Below are positions 34,101 to 43,930 of a DNA stretch of 64,000 nucleotides, piece by piece. Position 1 is the first letter of the stretch. The number at the start of each line of letters is the position of its first letter. The stretch covers positions 434,001 through 498,000 of the forward strand of contig NZ_CP194902.1 in NCBI RefSeq assembly GCF_051027545.1. The letters are read 5' to 3'. Origin of the DNA: Methylocaldum sp002005105 (GTDB taxonomy: Bacteria; Pseudomonadota; Gammaproteobacteria; Methylococcales; Methylococcaceae). The translations under genes were made by a program, and so were the position numbers. The notes below the pieces were generated by a model. It ran no database searches and was not told the origin of the DNA. It saw only the letters and a program-made list of their open reading frames with translations.

Positions 34101-36573
34101 CTGTTCCCCACATACGTGGGGATGAACCGGCCCCAGATTTGTAAAAAACCCGCCGGACGATCTGTTCCCCACATACGTGGGGATGAACCGTAAATGCACT
34201 TTACTGCATATCTCGGCGCACTCTGTTCCCCACATACGTGGGGATGAACCGTCATCAACACCGATGCTGTGGCGAGTGCAATACTGTTCCCCACATACGT
34301 GGGGATGAACCGGGATCGCAGATTAAAAGAAATCGCTCTCGATGCTGTTCCCCACATACGTGGGGATGAACCGTCATCAACACCGATGCTGTGGCGAGTG
34401 CAATACTGTTCCCCACATACGTGGGGATGAACCGGGATCGCAGATTAAAAGAAATCGCTCTCGATGCTGTTCCCCACATACGTGGGGATGAACCGGTAAT
34501 GTTCGGCTTCCCGTTCAACCCAATGCTCTGTTCCCCACATACGTGGGGATGAACCTCTTTGAGACGGGCTTGTGCCCTTTCAGTCGGACTGTTCCCCACA
34601 TACGTGGGGATGAACCGATCAGCGACGGCGACTTCCCGACCGCCGATTACTGTTCCCCACATACGTGGGGATGAACCGGCGTCGGTGGTCGGCGTTCACA
34701 GGGTGGCGCGCTGTTCCCCACATACGTGGGGATGAACCGGCATTGAGGGTGCAGACGCTTGAAGCGGAGATCTGTTCCCCACATACGTGGGGATGAACCG
34801 CGAGTCCTCAAGATTCGACGGAATACTCTGAGCTGTTCCCCACATACGTGGGGATGAACCGGTCGAACTGTTGCCTAAAGATGGCGGCCCTCCCTGTTCC
34901 CCACATACGTGGGGATGAACCGATAACCGGGCGCGTCGCGTAGTCGAATGAATCCTGTTCCCCACATACGTGGGGATGAACCGGCCATCCGTGGCGGGTA
35001 AAACTATCGTTGATGCTGTTCCCCACATACGTGGGGATGAACCGGCATGCCCGCTTCGGGTAGGCCGGCCACCTCGCTGTTCCCCACATACGTGGGGATG
35101 AACCGTGGTAGTTATCTACGGGGGTAGCCAATGACAACTGTTCCCCACATACGTGGGGATGAACCGAAACTTACCAACAACCGGAATGTTGTATTTCCCT
35201 GTTCCCCACATACGTGGGGATGAACCGCCTACATCCTGGTGGAACCGACCGCCGGAACCCTGTTCCCCACATACGTGGGGATGAACCGGTCGAGATATCT
35301 ACCGGGGGAAAGAGCTTTATCTGTTCCCCACATACGTGGGGATGAACCGGAAATCTGATTATGAACGCGATATTTCAATTGCTGTTCCCCACATACGTGG
35401 GGATGAACCGCCACTGAGCAGGCTATTGATACCAAAAAGCACCTGTTCCCCACATACGTGGGGATGAACCGCGCATCTTCACCAACTGCATATCACGTGA
35501 TGCCTGTTCCCCACATACGTGGGGATGAACCGCAGAAATTGACCGACTAAATATCGAATTACAGTCTGTTCCCCACATACGTGGGGATGAACCGTATGTA
35601 TTTGTCTACGGCTGCATCTACGATTCCTGTTCCCCACATACGTGGGGATGAACCGATATCCTCTGGGCGGAAATAGCAAAGTGGCATCTGTTCCCCACAT
35701 ACGTGGGGATGAACCGTTTCCCAACATGAGGTTACGACCAATGCGGCGCTGTTCCCCACATACGTGGGGATGAACCGCGGGTCGGCAACGTCGCCTCCAT
35801 GCTGCCCGACCTGTTCCCCACATACGTGGGGATGAACCGCCATTCTCTGAACTCGGGAGGCGGTTCGGCGGCTGTTCCCCACATACGTGGGGATGAACCG
35901 CCGTGGCGAAATCCGTTGCGTCCCAGGCCGTACCTGTTCCCCACATACGTGGGGATGAACCGTACGGCGCTTTTTGGCTTTCGACTAGCTTGAACTGTTC
36001 CCCACATACGTGGGGATGAACCGTTTGCAACCCTGATAGTTGGTCTTGCCGATTACTGTTCCCCACATACGTGGGGATGAACCGCACACGCCCGAGGACC
36101 ACAGCGCCCCAATCGAGCTGTTCCCCACATACGTGGGGATGAACCGGGCTCGCGGATTTCACGAAATCAATCTGGCTCCTGTTCCCCACATACGTGGGGA
36201 TGAACCGATCGAAAGGCAGATGCTGTTGAGCCAGCCGGACTGTTCCCCACATACGTGGGGATGAACCGATGGGACCGGGACGGCGCACCCAAAGCCGTCA
36301 CTGTTCCCCACATACGTGGGGATGAACCGCCTGATCTTTTTATGAAACTGAAACGGATAAACTGTTCCCCACATACGTGGGGATGAACCGAACAGCGTTG
36401 CAGAGCACGATCGGCACGACCACTGTTCCCCACATACGTGGGGATGAACCGTCCTTATCAGGAGTCCTTATCTTTTGAGCGATCTGTTCCCCACATACGT
36501 GGGGATGAACCGTTGTTTTCTCCGCAGCCGCGAGTAGTCCTCCACTGTTCCCCACATGCGTGGGGATGAACCG
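34101..36573 (+). CRISPR. Type I-E CRISPR array, 41 repeats and 40 spacers
   Basis: The 29-bp repeat is CTGTTCCCCACATACG followed by TGGGGATGAACCG. It is almost invariant, with hairpin CCCCAC/GTGGGG and handle ATGAACCG. Starts recur every 61 bp (32-nt spacers), with four 62-bp steps late in the array (repeats 24-25, 28-29, 30-31, 33-34). Repeat 8 ends in T; repeat 41 reads CATGCG instead of CATACG. Orientation (leader left, plus-strand crRNAs) follows from cas2, the leader and the handle. Spacers 3-4 are repeated exactly as spacers 5-6. Beyond repeat 41 the spacing changes abruptly to 123 bp. Confidence 0.98.
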
Positions 36574-37434
36574 GGTAGTCCGTTCCAGGGCACCGCAAGT
36601 ACACTTCCCTGTGGCCTCAGCCAGCCCGCCCATCCGGGGCGGGCGTTCGCGGCTCCTACGCCCGCCGCTCACCCCCCCATGCGTGGGGATGAACCGGGTA
36701 GTCCGTTCCAGGGCACCGCAAGTACACTTCCCTGTGGCCTCAGCCAGCCCGCCCATCCGGGGCGGGCGTTCGCGGCTCCTACGCCCGCCGCTCACCCCCC
36801 CATGCGTGGGGATGAACCGGGTAGTCCGTTCCAGGGCACCGCAAGTACACTTCCCTGTGGCCTCAGCCAGCCCGCCCGTCCGGGGCGGGCGTTCGCGGCT
36901 CCTACGCCCGCCGCTCACCCCCCCATACGTGGGGATGAACCGGGTAGTCCGTTCCAGGGCACCGCAAGTACACTTCCCTGTGGCCTCAGCCAGCCCGCCC
37001 ATCCGGGGCGGGCGTTCGCGGCTCCTACGCCCGCCGCTCACCCCCACATACGTGGGGATGAACCTGGTAGTCCGTTCCAGGGCACCGCAAGTACACTTCC
37101 CTGTGGCCTCAGCCAGCCCGCCCATCCGGGGCGGGCGTTCGCGGCTCCTACGCCCGCCGCTCACCCCCCCATGCGTGGGGATGAACCGGGTAGTCCGTTC
37201 CAGGGCACCGCAAGTACACTTCCCTGTGGCCTCAGCCAGCCCGCCCGTCCGGGGCGGGCGTTCGCGGCTCCTACGCCCGCCGCTCACCCCCCCATGCGTG
37301 GGGATGAACCTGGTAGTCCGTTCCAGGGCACCGCAAGTACACTTCCCTGTGGCCTCAGCCAGCCCGCCCGTCCGGGGCGGGCGTCCGCGGCTCCTATGCG
37401 CGCGGCTCGCCTCCACGTACGTTGTTCTACCAGT
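36574..37434 (+). repeat. Array tail: seven 123-bp units of a shared 94-bp insert plus a variant CRISPR repeat
   Basis: After repeat 41 a 94-bp sequence (starts GGTAGTCCGTTCCAGGGCAC, includes CCTGTGGCCTCAGCCAGCCC, ends CGCCCGCCG) recurs seven times with few changes. A 29-bp variant repeat follows each copy, at 36668, 36791, 36914, 37037, 37160 and 37283, with a worn one at 37406. Variant repeats keep TGGGGATGAACC but open CTCACCCCC instead of CTGTTCCCC. The insert carries a GC-rich palindrome (GCCCGCCCATCCGGGGCGGGC). Because 123 is a multiple of three, long spurious open frames arise here; none looks like a real gene. Confidence 0.9.
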
Positions 37435-38021
37435 TCAAGCGCTGCGCGCTGTCCTTGATAATATTCGTTTCAATATGCCTACAGCCTGCTGTTTTCGGTT
37501 GATCTTCATATATTTGCCCGACGCGTCTCCACTCATGTTCGCTCAGAGCAAAGAGTGCACGCCCATATTCAGACGCGATTTCGCCTTTGTTCAAACTCTT
37601 GAACTTGAAAACCGCCTTTCACCGCTCGGATCGACTCAAAAAGTCTCATGAATCCCGAGTGTTCCGGCTTTCAGCTTCCTCAACGTTTGAGGGGAGCCGC
37701 TACGCACCCGATCCTGGTTGCGGGAGACTACCCGGTCGCGGCTGTGCGCCGGCACCGCTCCCCGTCTCGCGCTTCTTCGACGGGGCTCTGGGCATACCCT
37801 TCGACTCGGGCTCAGGACAGGCTCGCCATCCGGCCAGCCCGCCGCACACTCGGGCACGTCCAACAGCCATTTCTAGGTTGAACGCACGGGTACGCTCCAC
37901 GAATGTCTGGATGCGGACGAGATAATTGTCGAGAAATTTCTGTCGGATTTCCCGGCAACTCGAAACCCGGAGCGGTAAGATTCATAAATTTGTTAAATTC
38001 CGCAGGAAAAGCGGTAGAAAG
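37435..38021. other. Intergenic region between array tail and histidine kinase
   Basis: No solid gene is present. On the minus strand an open stretch of about 60 codons (about 37440-37620) reads naturally (EIASEYGRALFALSEHEWRR, then VGQIYEDQPKTAG) but lacks a start, and may be a gene remnant. A REP-like CCTTCGACTCGGGCTCAGG element lies near 37798. The kinase promoter must lie in the last 150 bp. Confidence 0.4.
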
Positions 38022-40721
38022 ATGGTGCGTCACCTTAAACGCCTTTTTTTGAACGGCTATGTATTGGCGGTATTGGCGACGTTCGCCGTAATGCTGATAT
38101 TAAAGACTCTTCAGCCGATCTTCTGGGGGGCGCCTCCCCTGCTTCTTTTTCTGGTCGCGGTTCTGTTCGCGACTTGGCTAGGCGGGTTTCGAGCCGGGTT
38201 CCTTGCCACCGTGTTAAGCGCCGCCGTAGGGGCCTACTTTTTGGAAGAACCTGTCGATTCGCTGTTCATCGTCGAAGAAAGGGAGAGACTCCGCGTAGTG
38301 TTGTTGTTGGCGGTTGGCACGCTGATGAGTCTGGTGGTCGCGCGTTTGCGAACGATGGAACGGCGGGCGCTGCATGAGGTACTTGAACGAAAGGCTCAGC
38401 TCAGGACCGAAATCGCCGAACATCGGCAAACCGAAAAAAGGCGATCCGAACTGGAGGAAAAGTTGGCCAACATCGTGGCCACGGTGCCGCTGGCCATTTG
38501 CTCCTTTCGATTCAAACCCGACGGCACCATTTGCCTTCCCTACGCCAGCCCCAGATGGACGGAAATTTACGGCATTCCGCCCGAGAACTTAGCGGATGAT
38601 GCGGAACCCGCCTTCGCCCTGGTTCATCCCGACGATCTCGAATACTTGCGCGCTACGATCGCCGGATCGGCGCGCGCCCTGTCCGATTGGCAAGCCGAAT
38701 GGCGCGTGCGACACCCGATCAGGGGCGAAATCTGGATCGAAGGAAGCGCCGTGCCCAAACTCGAACCGGATGGCAGCATCCTCGCGCACGGCTTCATCCG
38801 CGACATCACCGAGCGCAAGAAAGCCGAAGAGGCGCTGCGCCAAAGCAACGAAGAACTGTCCGTCCTGTTCGATGCGGTTCCGATACCCGTATGGATTGCC
38901 GACGACGCCGCTTGCGGCACTGTAAGAGGCAATCCTGCCGCAGCGGCTTTCACCGGTGTCGCTGCCGAATCGAATGTCGGCGAGACGGCAGGGCGCCCAT
39001 CCGAATCAACCATCCGCAGCACCGAGGCTCCGCTCACGCCCGTCGAATCGACCTTGCGCCGGGCGATCGCGGCAGATCAGCCGGTCGAGGAAACCTCGCT
39101 GGAGTTCGTTTTTCCCACGGGCGAACGTCACTACCTCGCCGGCCGGGCAACGCCGCTGTTCGATAGTGGCGGCTCCCCGCGCGGCGCTGTCGCGGCCTTG
39201 GCCGATATTACGCCGCTGGTGCGGGACTTCGTGCAAAGCGAAACGCGGTTTCATGCTTTCATGGACAATAGTCCGGCCGTAGCCTGGATGAAAGATACGC
39301 AAGGACGATATGTGTACATGAGCAAGGTTCGTGACGACCGCCTCGGAGTGCGACCGGAGGATTGGCTCGGAAAAACGGATTTCGAACTTTGGCCGCGAGA
39401 GATTGCAGAGCAGTTCCAAAAGAACGACAGGGAGGCCTTGATCAGCGGCAAGACGGTCGAGACCACTGAAACAACCCCCGATCTCACCGGGGAACGCCGC
39501 TGCTGGTGGGTTTTCAAGTTTCCGTTCGAAGATCCCGCGGGGACCCAATTCGTCGGCGGCATCGGCATCGACATTACCGAGCGCCGGCGCGTCGAGGAAG
39601 CGCTGCAAGCCAGCGAAGCTCTGAATCGCGCCATACTCGACTCGCTGCTCGAGCACGTAGCCGTAGTCGACCGGGAGGGAAACATCCTGGCAGTCAACCA
39701 AGCCTGGCAGCGCTTCGCGCGCGAAAACGGTCCGCAACCCGGAACACCGGTCCCGAATACGGATATCGGAGCGAATTATCTGAAGGTGTGCCGCACCAGT
39801 TCCGGCGGAGTTTCGGACGATGCCCTAACGGCATACACCGGCATTCTGAGCGTGCTGAAAGGCGAGCGGGAAAGTTTCGCGATCGAGTATCCCTGCCATG
39901 CCCCGGATCGGGAACGCTGGTTCGTCATGCAAGTCACCCCGCTCGGAGCGCCGCCCGGAGCGGCGGTGATTTCGCATACGAACATCACCGAGCGCAAAAA
40001 AGCGGAGCAAATGCTCCGCGAAGCCGACCAGCGGAAAACCGAATTCCTCGCCATGCTCGGCCATGAGCTTAGGAACCCTCTGGCTCCGATCCGCAATGCC
40101 GTGCAGATCATGCGCAGGCTCGACTTGGACAATCCAAAGATACTCTGGGCTCGCGACATGGTGGACCGGCAGGTGGACCACCTGGCTCGGCTGGTCGACG
40201 ACCTCCTGGATGTGTCGCGGATCGTTCAGGGCAAGCTGACCCTGCACAAGACTCCGCTGGATATCGCCACGGTCGTACGACAGGCGATCGAGACCAGCCA
40301 ATCGTATATCGACGCCCAGCATCATACATTGTCCGTTTCGATGCCCGATGAACCGATGCCGCTCGAGGGCGATCCCGTGCGCCTGACCCAAGTGGTGTCC
40401 AATCTGCTCAACAACGCGGCCAAGTACACCCGGCAGGGAGGGCGAATCTGGCTGACGGTTACCCGCGACGACGGCGGCGCGGTGATCTCGGTGCGCGATA
40501 CGGGAGAAGGTATTCCCGGCACCTTATTGCCCTATCTATTCGATATTTTCACCCAAGGCCAACGTACCCTGGACCGCGCGCAAGGCGGGCTGGGCCTAGG
40601 CTTGACCATCGTTCGGAAAATCGTGGAACTGCATGAGGGAAGGATCGAGGCGAAAAGCGAAGGCCCCGGCAAAGGCAGCGAGTTTATTGTCCATCTCCCC
40701 CTTATTTCCGCACTTCCATGA
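38022..40721 (+). CDS. Membrane-bound PAS-domain hybrid-free sensor histidine kinase
   Basis: This 899-residue sensor kinase has N-terminal helices of the DUF4118/KdpD type (VLAVLATFAVMLILKTLQ, LLLFLVAVLFATWLGGFRAG, LRVVLLLAVGTLMSLVVA). A short coiled coil and about four PAS/PAC modules follow, each closing with DITERKKAEE-like linkers. HisKA has phospho-acceptor His681 in MLGHELRNPLAPIRN. The HATPase domain has NLLNNAAKYT, VRDTGEGIP and GGLGLGLTIV. No receiver domain is attached and no response regulator is adjacent, so its output partner is elsewhere. Its last 20 bases overlap the convergent rsmC-like gene. Start ATG 38022 (MVRHLKRLFLNG). Confidence 0.9.
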   Translation: MVRHLKRLFLNGYVLAVLATFAVMLILKTLQPIFWGAPPLLLFLVAVLFATWLGGFRAGFLATVLSAAVGAYFLEEPVDSLFIVEERERLRVVLLLAVGTLMSLVVARLRTMERRALHEVLERKAQLRTEIAEHRQTEKRRSELEEKLANIVATVPLAICSFRFKPDGTICLPYASPRWTEIYGIPPENLADDAEPAFALVHPDDLEYLRATIAGSARALSDWQAEWRVRHPIRGEIWIEGSAVPKLEPDGSILAHGFIRDITERKKAEEALRQSNEELSVLFDAVPIPVWIADDAACGTVRGNPAAAAFTGVAAESNVGETAGRPSESTIRSTEAPLTPVESTLRRAIAADQPVEETSLEFVFPTGERHYLAGRATPLFDSGGSPRGAVAALADITPLVRDFVQSETRFHAFMDNSPAVAWMKDTQGRYVYMSKVRDDRLGVRPEDWLGKTDFELWPREIAEQFQKNDREALISGKTVETTETTPDLTGERRCWWVFKFPFEDPAGTQFVGGIGIDITERRRVEEALQASEALNRAILDSLLEHVAVVDREGNILAVNQAWQRFARENGPQPGTPVPNTDIGANYLKVCRTSSGGVSDDALTAYTGILSVLKGERESFAIEYPCHAPDRERWFVMQVTPLGAPPGAAVISHTNITERKKAEQMLREADQRKTEFLAMLGHELRNPLAPIRNAVQIMRRLDLDNPKILWARDMVDRQVDHLARLVDDLLDVSRIVQGKLTLHKTPLDIATVVRQAIETSQSYIDAQHHTLSVSMPDEPMPLEGDPVRLTQVVSNLLNNAAKYTRQGGRIWLTVTRDDGGAVISVRDTGEGIPGTLLPYLFDIFTQGQRTLDRAQGGLGLGLTIVRKIVELHEGRIEAKSEGPGKGSEFIVHLPLISALP

Positions 40722-41718
40722 CTTTATAGCCGCCGGCTTCGGCTAGCGTTTTTTCATGCTCGGCGTACGTCCGAACCAGTTTTTCGTAAGGCAAATGCCG
40801 ATTGGCGACGACGTAGAGACGGCCGCCGGGCTTGAGGGAAGCCAGAGCCGCGCGGATGAATGCCTGGCCCAGGCCGGGCTCCGCCTCCCGGCCGGAGTGA
40901 AACGGCGGGTTCATGACGACGAAATCGAGCCGGTCGATGGGCAACCCCGCAGTGACGTCGTGCCAATGGAAATGTAGCTGAACACCGTGGGCAAACGCGG
41001 CGAGGTTGCGCCGGGCAGCTTCCAGCGCTTTCCATTCGGCCTCGAACAGGTGCAGCTCGGCGACGGAGCGAGAACGAGCGAGCAGCATCCGGCTCAAATA
41101 GCCGTAACCGGCGCCGAGGTCGGCGCCACGTCCCGTCAGATCATCCGGCAGATACTCGGCGAGCAGGCGCGAGCCGGGGTCGATGCGGTTCCAGCTGAAT
41201 ACGCCGGGGCGGCTCACCAGATCCGTTCCCGGAATCGGCTGAAGTTCGCCGGCGCCAAGCCAGGATGCCAGCAGCGCTTGGTCGAGCCGGGCCGTTTCCT
41301 TTGTTCCGCGGAATACCCGGCATTTATGCTTGCTGAACGATCGAACGACGCCGAGCAGTTCCGCGCAGCGTTTTTCCAGCGAGGACGCGCCCAGGTCATT
41401 GGCGGCGGCAACCACGAGGGTCCCGCCCTCGCTCAGCAGGGAAACCGCCCGCGCCATGTGGTAAAGGGTCTCTTCCTTGTGCTTGGTCGCAAAAACGATG
41501 CAGAGACCGGACGGCGCATCGGGATCGGCGACGACTTTAAAGCCGAGCTTGACTAGCGCATCTGCTTCCGGCTTGTAAGTTTGCTGGCACAGTATCGAGT
41601 GTCCGTCCAAGCGCCGGAGATAGTCTCCCGGTATGGCGCGAAAAATCAGAACATCGCCTTTGCTTTCGACGGCGTGTTGCTCGAGAAATTTGTCCAGGGC
41701 CGAAGCTTGGGGATTCAT
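40702..41718 (-). CDS. RsmC/RlmG-type rRNA (guanine-N2)-methyltransferase
   Basis: This 338-residue SAM-dependent methyltransferase has duplicated domains, as in RsmC (16S G1207) and RlmG (23S G1835). The N-terminal half is degenerate (LILFRAIPGDYL-like, then GGTLVVAAANDLGASSLEK). The C-terminal catalytic half has GADLGAGYGYLSRMLL (SAM loop) and FVVMNPPFHSGRE with the NPPF catalytic motif. The start at 41718 follows family length; an upstream Met runs into a repeat. It converges on the histidine kinase with a 20-bp overlap. Confidence 0.85.
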   Translation of the reverse strand: MNPQASALDKFLEQHAVESKGDVLIFRAIPGDYLRRLDGHSILCQQTYKPEADALVKLGFKVVADPDAPSGLCIVFATKHKEETLYHMARAVSLLSEGGTLVVAAANDLGASSLEKRCAELLGVVRSFSKHKCRVFRGTKETARLDQALLASWLGAGELQPIPGTDLVSRPGVFSWNRIDPGSRLLAEYLPDDLTGRGADLGAGYGYLSRMLLARSRSVAELHLFEAEWKALEAARRNLAAFAHGVQLHFHWHDVTAGLPIDRLDFVVMNPPFHSGREAEPGLGQAFIRAALASLKPGGRLYVVANRHLPYEKLVRTYAEHEKTLAEAGGYKVMEVRK

Positions 41719-41781
41719 GGGTGTCGGTGTGAGAGAGAACTTTCCGCTAGTTCCCAAGCCGGAGCTTGGGAACTAGCGCAT

Positions 41782-41859
41782 GTGTCGGCAAAGGATTGCC
41801 GACCTACCAAGCCCGCATCGCTAGAACAAGTAGGTCGGCAATCCTTGCCGACAGCTGTG
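41782..41859. repeat. Two facing copies of dispersed repeat family A
   Basis: GTCGGCAAAGGATTGCCGAC and GTAGGTCGGCAATCCTTGCC flank a short unique stretch between the two divergent methyltransferase genes. Confidence 0.75.
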
Positions 41860-41939
41860 TCGACGACGGATTTTTCATTTTTGCCCGCCCGATTGGTAGT
41901 ATACAGGCATACGGTCCCATCCCGTTTCCACAAGAACTC

Positions 41940-42779
41940 ATGTCCAGCCCGGTCAAACTCCCTTATTTCGACGCCCTTTTGAATCTCCTGGATCGAGGCC
42001 ATCCGGCCGTCGATCAAGCTTTCGGACGTCATGTCCACTGGGGATACTGGCCAGACCCCAAGCAGGCGGATGTCTCGCCGGAAGATTTCGCGCTAGCGGC
42101 CGAACGGCTTACCGAATTGGTCTATACGGCGGCCGAGGTCGATGACGGCCAGCGGATATTGGATGCGGGCTGCGGCTTCGGCGGCACGGTCGCAAGCCTC
42201 AACGGGCGATTCCGGGACATCGACGTTTCCGGTCTGAATATCGATCGGCGGCAGCTGCGGCGCGCGAGCGAACGCGTCTCAGCCGGGTCCGGGAACGTCT
42301 TGAACTGGGTTCAGGCCGACGCCTGCACCCTGCCGTTTGCGGACCAAAGTTTCGACACCGTTTTGGCAGTTGAATGCATTTTCCATTTCCCGAGCCGGAA
42401 AAGGTTTTTCGAGGAAGCGTATCGGGTGCTGAAACCCGGCGGGCGGTTGGCCTTGTCGGACTTCGTCCCGACACCGTTATTGCGCCCCGCCATGACTGTC
42501 GCTTCCCGCTGGCCGGCCTCGGCCGGTTTTTACGGGCGCTGCAAGTTTCACAGCACCTTGCGGGACTATCGCCGCCTGGCCGAGGAAACCGGATTCATCG
42601 TTCGGCACGAACAAGACATTACGTCCAACACCCTGCCCACCTACGATTTCGTGCGGAAGCTGGCCAAGGACATGTCGGTGAAAACGGTGTCGGCGATCAT
42701 CGAGACCCTGTTCGCCGAATGGGCGAGCCACCTGGGGCTGCTGCGCTATCTGGTGCTGGCTTTCGAGAAACCCGGCTAA
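41940..42779 (+). CDS. Class I SAM-dependent methyltransferase (small-molecule type)
   Basis: This is a 279-residue methyltransferase of the UbiE/sterol-methyltransferase-like group. SAM motif I is ILDAGCGFGGTVASL, motif II region DACTLPFADQSFDTVLAVEC, then FFEEAYRVLKPGGRLALSDF. The N-terminal FGRHVHWGYWPDP resembles the substrate-facing lid of natural-product or sterol methyltransferases. The substrate cannot be told from sequence. Start ATG 41940 (MSSPVKLPYFDALLN). Confidence 0.85.
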   Translation: MSSPVKLPYFDALLNLLDRGHPAVDQAFGRHVHWGYWPDPKQADVSPEDFALAAERLTELVYTAAEVDDGQRILDAGCGFGGTVASLNGRFRDIDVSGLNIDRRQLRRASERVSAGSGNVLNWVQADACTLPFADQSFDTVLAVECIFHFPSRKRFFEEAYRVLKPGGRLALSDFVPTPLLRPAMTVASRWPASAGFYGRCKFHSTLRDYRRLAEETGFIVRHEQDITSNTLPTYDFVRKLAKDMSVKTVSAIIETLFAEWASHLGLLRYLVLAFEKPG

Positions 42780-42818
42780 GGAACTATTCAGTCGAGGCGT
42801 CAAGTTCCGATTCCGGCG

Positions 42819-43095
42819 TAGGGTGGGTTAGCGGAGCGTAACCCACCGACCCTTCGACTTGGCTCAGGACAGGTCCGAGGTCGCTCGGTGGGTTACGGCC
42901 TCGCGGCCTAACCCACCCTACAAAAATTAATGCCTGATTGAAAGCGATTTGGAATTACACCGAGCCAGCAATGTTCGCTGGTGTTTCGGCGCGCCGTAAC
43001 CCACCGGTTCCGCGGCCTCGCCTGGTGGGTTACGGCGTGCGGAGAGTCCCGCGGCATAAAATAGTTTGTGGCAGTGCATGCCTAACCCACCCTAC
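42819..43095. repeat. Two copies of dispersed repeat family B, one rearranged
   Basis: The first copy (about 42819-42921, GTAGGGTGGGTTAGCGGAGC to TAACCCACCCTAC) is split by a REP-like CCTTCGACTTGGCTCAGGAC. The second (about 43000-43095) has its palindrome arms separated by unrelated bases. They occupy most of the 528-bp gap before ccmD. The remaining 43096-43307 should hold the ccm promoter, but I could not assign one. Confidence 0.7.
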
Positions 43096-43307
43096 AATCT
43101 GCGGTCGTTTTCAAGCAGAACGGAATGTCCTTGGCGAACGACTCCCAAGGAACTGTTCCGACCTCAGGCGGTCCGATCGAGCGATCGACATCTTGAGAAC
43201 TGTCCGGCTCCATTAGTTTTTCACGATTTGGTTCAATCGAGCATTTATTATCGGCTCGATATGGTTTAATAACGGGTTAACAGTCTTAACGAGCTTCAAT
43301 CGATTCC

Positions 43308-43478
43308 ATGAATTGGCAACAGTTTTTTTCCATGGGCGGCTACGGCTTTTATGTGTGGACGTCCTACGGTTTGATGTTTGTCGTTTTGGGCCTCAATCTC
43401 TTCTGGGCGGTACGCCGGAAATCCGAGGTGATGAAGAGCATCGCGCGCCGGGCGAAGCAGGAGGGTAGACGGTCATGA
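43308..43478 (+). CDS. ccmD: Heme exporter protein CcmD
   Basis: CcmD is a small membrane protein that helps release holo-CcmE from the CcmABC complex. The 56-residue product has the typical opening FFSMGGYGFYVWTSYGLMFV, a single membrane helix and a basic tail (VRRKSEVMKSIARRAKQE). It overlaps ccmE by 4 bases (ATGA). It is the first gene of the visible cytochrome c maturation operon; ccmABC are not upstream. Confidence 0.9.
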   Translation: MNWQQFFSMGGYGFYVWTSYGLMFVVLGLNLFWAVRRKSEVMKSIARRAKQEGRRS

Positions 43479-43930
43479 CCCCGCGCCGCCGCCGCATGAT
43501 CGTGGTCGGGCTGATTCTGATCGGGGTCAGCATCGCGACTTTTCTCGCGCTCACCGCATTCCAGAAGAATCTGCTGTACTTCTATACCCCTTCGCAGGTC
43601 GCCGCCGGCGAAGCGCCCAAGGGTTACCCGTTCCGTGTGGGCGGACTGGTGGTTCAGGGCAGCGTTCAGCGCGAACCCGACAGCCTGACGGTACGCTTCT
43701 CGGTCACCGACGGAACCTCTACGGTTCCCATCCATTACACCGGAATCCTGCCCGATTTGTTCCGTGAGGGTCAGGGCATCATCTCGGTCGGGCAGATCAA
43801 CGCGGAAGGCGTGTTCGAGGCCAGCGAAGTGCTCGCCAAGCACGACGAGAACTACATGCCGCCGGAAGTCGCCGACGCGCTGAAGCAAAGCGGGCAGGTG
43901 TCCACCAGTTATAAGGACTACCAGAAATGA
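43475..43930 (+). CDS. ccmE: Cytochrome c maturation heme chaperone CcmE
   Basis: CcmE covalently binds heme in the periplasm and passes it to CcmF/H. The 151-residue protein has one N-terminal anchor (MIVVGLILIGVSIATFLAL), the OB-fold core (FRVGGLVVQGSVQREPDSL, then VHYTGILPDLFREGQG-type sequence) and the heme-binding motif LAKHDENYMPPEV with His123. It overlaps ccmD and ccmF by 4 bases each. Confidence 0.95.
   Translation: MTPRRRRMIVVGLILIGVSIATFLALTAFQKNLLYFYTPSQVAAGEAPKGYPFRVGGLVVQGSVQREPDSLTVRFSVTDGTSTVPIHYTGILPDLFREGQGIISVGQINAEGVFEASEVLAKHDENYMPPEVADALKQSGQVSTSYKDYQK

Noticed and set aside
34029..36433. Long open frames through the CRISPR array translating as GSSPRMWGT / RFIPTYVGN / HPHVCGEQ repeats
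   Set aside because: These are the well-known spurious peptides of type I-E repeats read on the minus strand. They simply reflect the repeat sequence and lack ribosome-binding sites.
36340..37651. Repetitive 300-360 codon frames in several phases over the array tail
   Set aside because: The 123-bp unit is a multiple of three, so any phase without a stop stays open. Composition is not protein-like and no start signal exists.
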